Shown: positions 58,322 through 64,000 of the stretch, one piece after another
Numbering within the stretch: position 1 is the stretch's first letter
Layout of the letters: each line of letters begins with the position of its first letter
Virus record (IMG/VR): IMGVR_UViG_3300046003_007336
Coordinates: 1-64,000 of that record
Source: a virus
Length of the DNA stretch: 64,000 nucleotides
Reading direction: 5' to 3' (one strand)
Translations under genes and position numbers: made by a program
Notes under the pieces: generated by a model
The model's input: the letters and a program-made list of their open reading frames with translations, nothing else
What the model was told of the DNA's origin: nothing
Database searches by the model: none

Positions 58322-59668
58322 TCACCCGATTTGGGCGGCGATTTCACTCGACGCCACCTGGAGGTACTGAACAGTCGTCGTGCTCGCTTCCGCAACTGCG
58401 ACGAGGTTCGGGGTCGTCAGAGCCAGCCACCAGCATGCCGTGGTCGCGACAAGCATCACGGCGCGGCTCAACCACCGTCCCTTCGGCTGAACGACCGGCA
58501 CCACAACCGGCACAGCAGGCCGTACAGGGGTGACCGGCGTCGCCGTCTGAACTCGCACAGGCTTGGCGGCTTTCGGTTTCTCAATCGCCTTCGGGTGAGA
58601 GATTATTTTCTCCATATCGATGCGGGTCCGTTGCACCATCTTGGGCACACCGTTCTCGTCCAGGAGGGACACCAGGGCCTCACCAACGCCGAGCGTTTGA
58701 ATCGTCTGGGCGGTGTCGAAGGCCGGGTTCGGCCGGAACGAGGACGCGGCTGCCTTCAGGGCTTTCTGCTCGGTCGGCGTATAGGCCCGCAGCGCGTGCT
58801 GGATGCGGTTGCCGAGTTGGGCGAGCACCGGGTCCGGGATGTCGGCGGGGCTCTGGGTGACGAAGTAGACGCCAACGCCCTTGGAGCGAATCAGGCGCAC
58901 AACTTGCTCGACTTTCTGGAGGAAGGTCTTGGACGCGTTCTGGAACAAGAGGTGGGCTTCGTCGAAAAAGAATACCAGCTTGGGCGCGGGCAGATCGCCG
59001 ACCTCGGGCAGTTTGCGGAACAGTTCACTCAGGAGCCAGAACAGGAACACGGCATAGACGCTCGGCTCGTGAATCAAATCCTCGGCGCGGAGGATGTTGA
59101 CGCCCGGCTTGATGTCGTTGATCGAGAAGTTGGTCTTGCCGAAAAACTTCCCGGCCCCGCCTTCGCGGAGCATCAGGAGCTTGCGCTGAATGGTGGCAAT
59201 CGTTCGGGCATCGACATGGCCGTAGTCCTGAGCCACGGCGGCTTGGTCCTCGACGATGGTATTGAGAACCTTGCGGACGTCCAGCAGGGTTTCCAGCTTG
59301 AGACCGTTCTCCCGCGCGTAGACGAACAAGATCGTGACGACACCTTCCTGAGTTTCGTTCAGATCGAGCAGACGCGAAAACAGCGTCGAGCCAATGTCAT
59401 GGACCGAGACGGTGATTCGTTTGCCCCGCTCCCCGCCCAGGTCCCAGAACACGGTCGGGGTATTGGACGAGATGGCCGACAGGTCGCCCTTCACATCGGG
59501 GGCGAATACGGGCACGCCTTGCTCGGCCAGCCGAATCGCCAGGGTCTGGAGCGTGACGGTCTTGCCGGTGCCGGTCGCACCAGCAACGACCCCGTGGCGG
59601 TTGATGCGGCGGAGCAGAAGGGTTTCATCGCCCTGATCAGATGCGCCAACACGAATGCCAATGGTCAT
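58322..59668 (-). CDS. HerA-like ATPase of the YjgR/DUF853 family, membrane-anchored
   Basis: 448 residues from ATG 59668 with GAGGA upstream. Walker A GATGTGKTVTLQ followed by VPVFAPDVKGDLSAI, Walker B LVFFFDEAHLLF, RSKGVGVYFVTQSPADIPDPVLAQLGNRIQHALRAYT (sensor and arginine region) are YjgR hallmarks. The C-terminal about 90 residues replace the bacterial tail with a Pro/Val linker and one membrane segment (AVMLVATTACWWLALTTPNLV). YjgR proteins are poorly understood HerA/FtsK-type motors; the phage role is unknown. Confidence 0.85.
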   Translation of the reverse strand: MTIGIRVGASDQGDETLLLRRINRHGVVAGATGTGKTVTLQTLAIRLAEQGVPVFAPDVKGDLSAISSNTPTVFWDLGGERGKRITVSVHDIGSTLFSRLLDLNETQEGVVTILFVYARENGLKLETLLDVRKVLNTIVEDQAAVAQDYGHVDARTIATIQRKLLMLREGGAGKFFGKTNFSINDIKPGVNILRAEDLIHEPSVYAVFLFWLLSELFRKLPEVGDLPAPKLVFFFDEAHLLFQNASKTFLQKVEQVVRLIRSKGVGVYFVTQSPADIPDPVLAQLGNRIQHALRAYTPTEQKALKAAASSFRPNPAFDTAQTIQTLGVGEALVSLLDENGVPKMVQRTRIDMEKIISHPKAIEKPKAAKPVRVQTATPVTPVRPAVPVVVPVVQPKGRWLSRAVMLVATTACWWLALTTPNLVAVAEASTTTVQYLQVASSEIAAQIG

Positions 59669-59693
59669 TTTCAGTCCTCGTTTTTCTGTTCCC

Positions 59694-59721
59694 CTTTTAG
59701 ACGAAAACCTCGTTCTGTCAA
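59694..59721 (-). promoter_or_regulatory. promoter TTGACA-N16-TAAAAG
   Basis: Minus strand, short leader with Shine-Dalgarno; lies beside several TTGACA/TTGACATTTGG-like repeats shared with the divergent plus gene. Confidence 0.55.
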
Positions 59722-59790
59722 CATTTGATTGACAAATGAAGCCAACCATTCGGGTTGACATTTGGTTGATTATGCCGTTGATCTATTTGG

Positions 59791-60066
59791 ATGTCGCGCG
59801 AACTCCTTGAAGACGAATACCGTATCCTGATGAAGATCATTTTCCGCCTCAGTGCTGGGCGCGATGATTTCTTCGAGGGCGAGAAGGTCATAGATTGCGG
59901 GTTCGATCTCAAGGTCACCACTATGCCGTCCATGGCGGGCACTCGCTACTGGCTCTTTCAGGCACCGACCTGGACCGCCAACATCCACCTCACCGATTTG
60001 GTCGAGTTCTCTGACGCCGACCAATTTGACCGCGACCTTGTCGCCATCCGGCTCGCAACATCATGA
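59791..60066 (+). CDS. small hypothetical protein
   Basis: 91 residues. LTDLVEFSDADQFDRDLVAIRL near the end loosely matches the signature tail. Overlaps the next start (ATGA). Confidence 0.6.
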   Translation: MSRELLEDEYRILMKIIFRLSAGRDDFFEGEKVIDCGFDLKVTTMPSMAGTRYWLFQAPTWTANIHLTDLVEFSDADQFDRDLVAIRLATS

Positions 60067-60377
60067 AGCCGAAATGGAGAGAAGCCACCGTCGCGGAGAT
60101 CGACATTGCGAGACAGGTCTTTCATCTCGGCGTTACTGCCTCGCGAGGAAGACGCGGCCCAGCTTGGAAAGATGAATGGCACGCCTCCGTGCACCTAAAC
60201 GGCGTGACAGTTCATGTCCGGGGTGGCGACTCGCCGATGTGGGTCTCGGGAGGCTCCGGCAAGACCCGTTGGCGAATATCGCTCGGTGACCGTGCCGGTA
60301 GTTTCTTCGGCGTGCGGGCATTCTGCGAGGAGACGCTGAAACGTGACCTCGCCAAAATCATGCTGGTGATCGACTAG
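60063..60377 (+). CDS. small basic hypothetical protein
   Basis: 104 residues. Beta-rich centre (WHASVHLNGVTVHVRGG), C-terminal helix AFCEETLKRDLAKIML. Coupled to the previous gene. Confidence 0.6.
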   Translation: MKPKWREATVAEIDIARQVFHLGVTASRGRRGPAWKDEWHASVHLNGVTVHVRGGDSPMWVSGGSGKTRWRISLGDRAGSFFGVRAFCEETLKRDLAKIMLVID

Positions 60378-60848
60378 CTATTCGTCGGCGCCGAAGGTCC
60401 CCCAGAGTTTGGGGTCACCATAGTAGGTGTGAATTTCTTCCTGATCGGCCGGGTCCTGTAGGTCCAACACCGCATTGGGTCTGCCGGGAAAAATCTTGGC
60501 CCAACTGTCAATCAGGTAGCGACCGTCCAGAACGGCGAAGTCGTGCCCGTCATAGCCATCGGCGTGAAGGGCAGGGGAGTTTTTCGACAGCACGTATTTG
60601 ATCTCGGCACGGTCACCGTAATGGTCTCGCACCATGCGGGCCCAGTTCGTACAGGTGGCGGCGTATTTGCCGTTGGGTAGATGTGACGCCCCCATATCGC
60701 GCTCGGGGTCGTCGCCTTCTTCGGCATCCGGGTAATGGATGCCCCAGTCCTCATCCTTGTCTCGGCCCCAGTGGGCTTCGAGGTCGGCCTTGCTCTCCGG
60801 CTGTTCTCCCAGGATGCTTTCAACGATGATGTCTGCGTAGGTCTTCAT
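60378..60848 (-). CDS. hypothetical protein with Cys-His-Asp pattern
   Basis: 156 residues from ATG 60848; a late box CTAAATAC ends four bases upstream. N-terminal MKTYADIIVESILGEQPE resembles short T4-type leader segments. CTNWARMVRDHYG then GHDFAVLDGRYLIDSWA places Cys, His and Asp as in papain-like hydrolases. A distant relative may be 9186-9593. Enzymatic role is inference. Confidence 0.6.
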   Translation of the reverse strand: MKTYADIIVESILGEQPESKADLEAHWGRDKDEDWGIHYPDAEEGDDPERDMGASHLPNGKYAATCTNWARMVRDHYGDRAEIKYVLSKNSPALHADGYDGHDFAVLDGRYLIDSWAKIFPGRPNAVLDLQDPADQEEIHTYYGDPKLWGTFGADE

Positions 60849-60852
60849 GGGC

Positions 60853-60860
60853 GTATTTAG
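60853..60860 (-). promoter_or_regulatory. late-type box next to start codon
   Basis: Minus-strand CTAAATAC-GCCC-ATG (60848). Confidence 0.5.
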
Positions 60861-60873
60861 GTGAAAAAAGTTA

Positions 60874-60902
60874 TTGACACATGGTGGAGCTTCAGGCATA
60901 TT
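60874..60902 (+). promoter_or_regulatory. promoter TTGACA-N17-CATATT
   Basis: Near-consensus, ending four bases before ATG 60907; followed by a terminator about 110 bases on. Confidence 0.6.
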
Positions 60903-60904
60903 GA

Positions 60905-61015
60905 TCATGCAGAAAGCGCATAGGCGTGCTTCCTTCTATTTTATTTTTGGAAAAAACCAGCTACCTGATTTGCTGTCTGCACCTGAAAGGGCCCCTCCTC
61001 GGAGCGGGCCTTTTT
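60905..61015 (+). ncRNA. candidate short transcript (sRNA or leaderless mini-ORF)
   Basis: Bounded by the promoter above and a hairpin with T5 at 60986-61015. A 50-codon frame from ATG 60907 runs through the terminator to 61059, so a truncated or non-coding role is likelier than a normal gene. AT-rich 5' part. Confidence 0.35.
60986..61015 (+). terminator. Rho-independent terminator
   Basis: GGCCCCTCC-TC-GGAGCGGGCC with one bulge, then TTTTT. Confidence 0.7.
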
Positions 61016-61032
61016 CAATTCCAGATTATTTG

Positions 61033-61061
61033 GTTGACGAAATAAAGTCACCGGCATAGGT
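61033..61061 (+). promoter_or_regulatory. promoter of the TerD-domain gene
   Basis: TTGACG-N17-TAGGTT, about 25 bases before ATG 61086. Confidence 0.45.
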
Positions 61062-61080
61062 TGTCCTCAAATCGTGAGGA
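61062..61080 (+). promoter_or_regulatory. hairpin sequestering the Shine-Dalgarno
   Basis: GTCCTCA-AATCG-TGAGGAC: a 7-bp perfect stem whose 3' arm contains GAGGA, the ribosome site of ATG 61086. It could be a translational operator. Confidence 0.5.
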
Positions 61081-61085
61081 CTACA

Positions 61086-63236
61086 ATGCAAAACGAACTC
61101 CTGATCAGCCTGTTCAACCGCATCCGCGTCACCGAGCCGACGAGCGGCGAAACCGTTGACCCGACCTGGGTCCATGGGCTGAATCTCGAACTGGGCGTTC
61201 TGGGCTTCACCCTCGACGGTCCCACCATGGACGCCATCAAGGGCCTGTCCAGGGATGCCTTCATCGCCCTTCAGAGCGAAGTCCGCACCGCCGTCGTGAC
61301 CATCTCGGGCACGGGCGTGAACCACCGCGTGCTGTTCAACAAGTTCCCCTACGCGACGCCGGAACAGAACCTCTACATGGCCAAGCGCATTCTGGGTCAT
61401 TTCGATTCCCAGACGGCGTCCAACTATCAGGTGCTGTCGTGCGGCCACGCCATCGACCCCGATCTCTTCAACCTGTCGGATTTCGGCGCGTGCCCGATCT
61501 GCCAGCGTGAGGTTCCCGAACTGGCCTCGAACGAAAACATCCGTCACGACTTCCGCTCCATCACGCCGCTGCGCGTGCTCGGTGCCGCCGATGACGCCTT
61601 CCTTGCGGAGGCCGCCACCGCCCTGCTGGGCCGCACCTCCTCGCTGTCCGTGCAGGAGCGACAGTTCGTCCTTGAGGCCGCCACGTTGGTGGAAATCACG
61701 GGACCGACCCAGACCTTCCGCGAAACCCTGCCGCTCGTCTACGCCGTATCGGGTGTCGAGGGCGTGCGCCCGCTGGTCAACTCGGCCACGGATGTGCTCC
61801 GCATCGCCACGTTCCTGAGCGACGTCAACTCGGACCTGTCGCTGTCCACGAACGTGAAGTTCAAGATCAAGACGCGCGACAAGAAGAACCTCCTGTCGTT
61901 GCTCGACCAGACCGGCAACCTCGGCGAAGACATGATGCGTCATCGCGAGCGGTGGCTCCGCTTGGGCGAACGCCTGAACCCGGCTGCCAAGGTCAACGCC
62001 GCCCGCTATCCGTTCGCCGCCAAGGCCTTCGACGAACTCCGCAACGCGCCCAAGACGATCTCGACGTTCAACCGCGTCGTGGAGAAGAAGACGCGCGCCT
62101 ACCAGATCGACACCGTCCTGCTCGAAACGCTCAAGAAGCGTCCGGGCGAACTGATGCGCCGGTTGGACAATCTGCTCCGTCACGCGGGCGATGACGTGAC
62201 CTCGGCAAAAGTTCTGGCCGCCCTCGACGACGTCCTGCACTCCGTACCGACGAAGCTCATCTTCGACGTGCTGAAATATTTCAACCACCGTCTGTCCGTG
62301 CAGGGTGCGTCCGCCGACCGGGTGTTCTTCCTCAAGGGCGAGAAGACCAAGATGGTCGTCATCCCCGATAACAGGCTGCCGGTCGATGCTACGAGCATCA
62401 CCCTGGCCTGCAACCTGATGCGCGGCGAGCTTCAGCGTCGTTTCGCTAAGCTGCCCCGGATGGGCAAGGTCTTCCTGGCCGAAGACCTCAAGGGCGTCGT
62501 GCTGCCCTTCAACCGTCGCGGCGACTCGGCGACCGCCCAACCGGTCGTGAAGGGTTCGCGGTATCCGATCAACCCTCTGACGGAGGTCGTCCGTCTGTTC
62601 GTATGGTGGAAGGGATACATCGACGTCGATCTGTCGGCCGTCCTGCTGGGTGAGAACTTCGACTACGTCGAGCAGGTTTCCTATACGAACCTGCGCTCGC
62701 GCAAGGTCGTGCACAGCGGCGACGTACAGTCGGCCCCCAACGGAGCCACGGAGTTCATCGACTTCGACATCGCCGATCTGCGCCAGCAGGGCATCCGCTA
62801 CGTCGCCATCGCGGTCATCTCGTATCGCGGTCAGGCCTTCAATGAGTTCCCGTGCTTCGCCGGGTTCATGGAGCGCGACGGGCTCAAATCCGGCGCCCGC
62901 TACGAGCCCGAGTCGGTGCGGCTGAAGTTCGACATCGACACCAACTCGACGTCGCACCTCCCGCTTGCGTTCGACCTCGAAACCCGCGAACTCGTCTTCG
63001 TCGATCTCACCCAACAGGCCGGTCGTCACCAAGGGGTGGCCGGTCAAGGCGACCGCTATGCCGCCGCGACCCGCTCCGTGCTGGAGACCACCCAGCGGAA
63101 GCCGACCTTCCACGATGTCCTGTTCGCCCACGCGTTGGCGCGCGGAACCATCGTCTCCACTCGCGAGGAGGCCGACACCGTCTATGAACTCGACGGTCTC
63201 GATATCGAAGCCATCATGGGGGAGATGCTTGCCTGA
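61086..63236 (+). CDS. TerD-domain protein with RING-like zinc knuckle
   Basis: 716 residues from ATG 61086. Residues about 110-150 have LSCGHAIDP...GACPICQREV, a C-x-H...C-x-x-C knuckle. The middle is helical (KIKTRDKKNLLSLLDQTGNL, NRVVEKKTRAYQIDTVLLET). The C-terminal part is TerD-like: VRLFVWWKGYIDVDLSAVLLGENFDY, SYTNLRSRKVVHSGD, IDFDIADLRQQGIRYVAIAVISYRGQAF. TerD proteins bind calcium and belong to membrane-linked stress or antiphage networks. The fusion is unusual for a phage; role unknown. Confidence 0.8.
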   Translation: MQNELLISLFNRIRVTEPTSGETVDPTWVHGLNLELGVLGFTLDGPTMDAIKGLSRDAFIALQSEVRTAVVTISGTGVNHRVLFNKFPYATPEQNLYMAKRILGHFDSQTASNYQVLSCGHAIDPDLFNLSDFGACPICQREVPELASNENIRHDFRSITPLRVLGAADDAFLAEAATALLGRTSSLSVQERQFVLEAATLVEITGPTQTFRETLPLVYAVSGVEGVRPLVNSATDVLRIATFLSDVNSDLSLSTNVKFKIKTRDKKNLLSLLDQTGNLGEDMMRHRERWLRLGERLNPAAKVNAARYPFAAKAFDELRNAPKTISTFNRVVEKKTRAYQIDTVLLETLKKRPGELMRRLDNLLRHAGDDVTSAKVLAALDDVLHSVPTKLIFDVLKYFNHRLSVQGASADRVFFLKGEKTKMVVIPDNRLPVDATSITLACNLMRGELQRRFAKLPRMGKVFLAEDLKGVVLPFNRRGDSATAQPVVKGSRYPINPLTEVVRLFVWWKGYIDVDLSAVLLGENFDYVEQVSYTNLRSRKVVHSGDVQSAPNGATEFIDFDIADLRQQGIRYVAIAVISYRGQAFNEFPCFAGFMERDGLKSGARYEPESVRLKFDIDTNSTSHLPLAFDLETRELVFVDLTQQAGRHQGVAGQGDRYAAATRSVLETTQRKPTFHDVLFAHALARGTIVSTREEADTVYELDGLDIEAIMGEMLA

Positions 63237-63237
63237 A

Positions 63238-63598
63238 ATGGAAACGGTGGAGATCACGAACGTAGAGCGCGCATTTCTCATTAACGTGCTGGAGGAGGTT
63301 GCTCCTGGCATATCGGATACGCACTCCATCGAGCCGTTTGGGAGTCCCCGGCGTTTACTCCGTGATGGTCGGCGGCATCAACATGACCGCCACGCTGATC
63401 GGAAACCACAAGAAAAATATTGCGACCGAATACATCCTTGAAGGAGACGGGTGGCTTCTATTCTACAGAATCATTGCTGGAGAAACAGACGAAACCACCA
63501 TCGCCACATCTGGTTGTACGATTTCCAACCGAGAACACTACCTCCGTCAACTGGCCATTTTGCGCCTAGCAGGGATTGAACTATGGCCTACACAGTAA
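63238..63598 (+). pseudogene. small gene with apparent frameshift
   Basis: ATG 63238 opens METVEITNVERAFLINVLEE in one frame; the continuation that looks protein-like (VYSVMVGGINMTATLIGNHK, then EYILEGDGWLLFYRIIAGE) is in the +1 frame to stop 63598. The switch falls near GTTTGGGAGTCCCCGG (63338-63353). Either a sequencing slip, a disrupted gene, programmed +1 shifting, or two short genes (the second from TTG 63299 or ATG 63364). Confidence 0.5.
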
Positions 63599-63930
63599 AT
63601 TTCTTCGGCTGGTGCACCGACCAGGGCCACGACAAGGTCTGGGGCTACGTCACTCTCGGCGGTGGCGAACTCTATAATTTCTGGGGCAAGCGCGGCGCCA
63701 AGTTCACTTTCCAGGAGCATCCGGGGTCCTATCGGGATTCCATCATGCTCCAGAAGCGTGCAGCCCAGAAGGTCCGTCGCCGCGCCAATGGCCGCTATGA
63801 CGAGATCGACGTCACCAAGATCGAGACAGTAATCCCCGGCTTCTACGACGAGTTCGAGAAGCAGTTGATGATGGCCAAACTGTTCGACAATTTCTTCGGC
63901 AAGAAACCAGACGAGAAGGACGACGGATGA
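63583..63930 (+). CDS. WGR-like domain protein
   Basis: 115 residues. DKVWGYVTLGGGELYNFWGKRGAKFTFQEH...LQKRAAQKVRRRANGRYDEI has the WG-x-x-G...K...GY order of WGR domains, nucleic-acid-binding modules of PARPs and bacterial regulators. Overlaps both neighbours. Confidence 0.6.
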   Translation: MAYTVNFFGWCTDQGHDKVWGYVTLGGGELYNFWGKRGAKFTFQEHPGSYRDSIMLQKRAAQKVRRRANGRYDEIDVTKIETVIPGFYDEFEKQLMMAKLFDNFFGKKPDEKDDG

Positions 63931-64000
63931 CCTATACGATGACCCTGATGCCTCGCGAAGAGGACGAGGCGACGAAGGCCCGCAACGCCCAGAGGGAAGC
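63927..64000 (+). CDS. start of a small gene (partial)
   Basis: ATG 63927 overlaps the previous stop (ATGA); MTYTMTLMPREEDEATKARN continues past the window edge. Not assignable. Confidence 0.5.
   Translation, partial: MTYTMTLMPREEDEATKARNAQRE

Noticed and set aside
58331-59728. 465-codon plus-strand ORF opposite the HerA-like gene
   Set aside because: Shadow frame; the HerA-like protein has intact motifs.
61026-63329. 767-codon minus-strand ORF opposite the TerD-domain gene
   Set aside because: Shadow frame with low-complexity Arg/Gly/Leu composition.

Overview
The window is a densely packed, GC-rich stretch of a large contractile-tailed phage genome of the T4-like supergroup, almost certainly infecting an alphaproteobacterium. 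Support for this: tail sheath, tail tube, neck-like proteins, a gp1-type dNMP kinase, a gp30-type ligase and a gp43-type polymerase; a MucR/Ros-type regulator, a family confined to alphaproteobacteria; and start-site promoters that predict many leaderless mRNAs, which are common in Caulobacter-like hosts. No integrase, insertion sequence or CRISPR array was seen.

Layout. 1-12.9 kb: mostly minus-strand virion genes (tube-like protein, tail tube, very large sheath, neck protein) mixed with nucleotide and phosphodiesterase enzymes and two homing-type HNH genes; a 317-base non-coding stretch at 2.7-3.0 kb folds into a cloverleaf-like RNA. 13-15.2 kb: six tandem, overlapping paralogous small genes. 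15.2-19.9 kb: minus-strand small genes, an HNH gene, a kinase-phosphatase with a ruined kinase P-loop, a 766-base non-coding region rich in hairpins (candidate large structured RNA), and two membrane-anchored beta-domain proteins. 20-26.3 kb: spanin pair, DnaJ-like co-chaperone, complete ClpA-type unfoldase, small genes. 27.4-34.8 kb: tail-fibre operon followed by a holin-like protein and a RyR-domain protein. 35-41 kb: ligase, DsbA-like protein, and the N-terminal half of a B-family DNA polymerase, which stops before the fingers and catalytic palm motif C. 41-53.4 kb: MucR-like protein, GatB/YqeY, dephospho-CoA kinase, aspartate carbamoyltransferase, and a long array of small ORFs sharing a C-terminal signature. 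53.6-55.6 kb: RNA island with three alanine tRNAs (TGC, GGC, CGC), three proline tRNAs (TGG, CGG, GGG), four aberrant tRNA-like elements, and an alanyl-tRNA-synthetase catalytic core. 55.6-64 kb: HNH gene, small genes, HerA/YjgR-type ATPase, a TerD-domain protein with a RING-like knuckle, and a WGR-like protein.

Two promoter grammars recur. Host-like promoters (TTGAC-N16-18-TANNNT) usually end 4-7 bases before an ATG, so many early mRNAs should be leaderless. A T4-late-like box, (C/G)(A)TAAATAC, precedes structural operons 20-40 bases upstream (usually with a Shine-Dalgarno site) or sits 3-4 bases before an ATG. Most downstream genes are translationally coupled through ATGA, GTGA or TGATG overlaps.

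The most unusual content is the alanine/proline decoding island with its own synthetase core and tRNA-Ala-like RNAs, the structured non-coding regions at 2.7 and 18.1 kb, the array of signature-tail small proteins, and the systematic leaderless promoter architecture.
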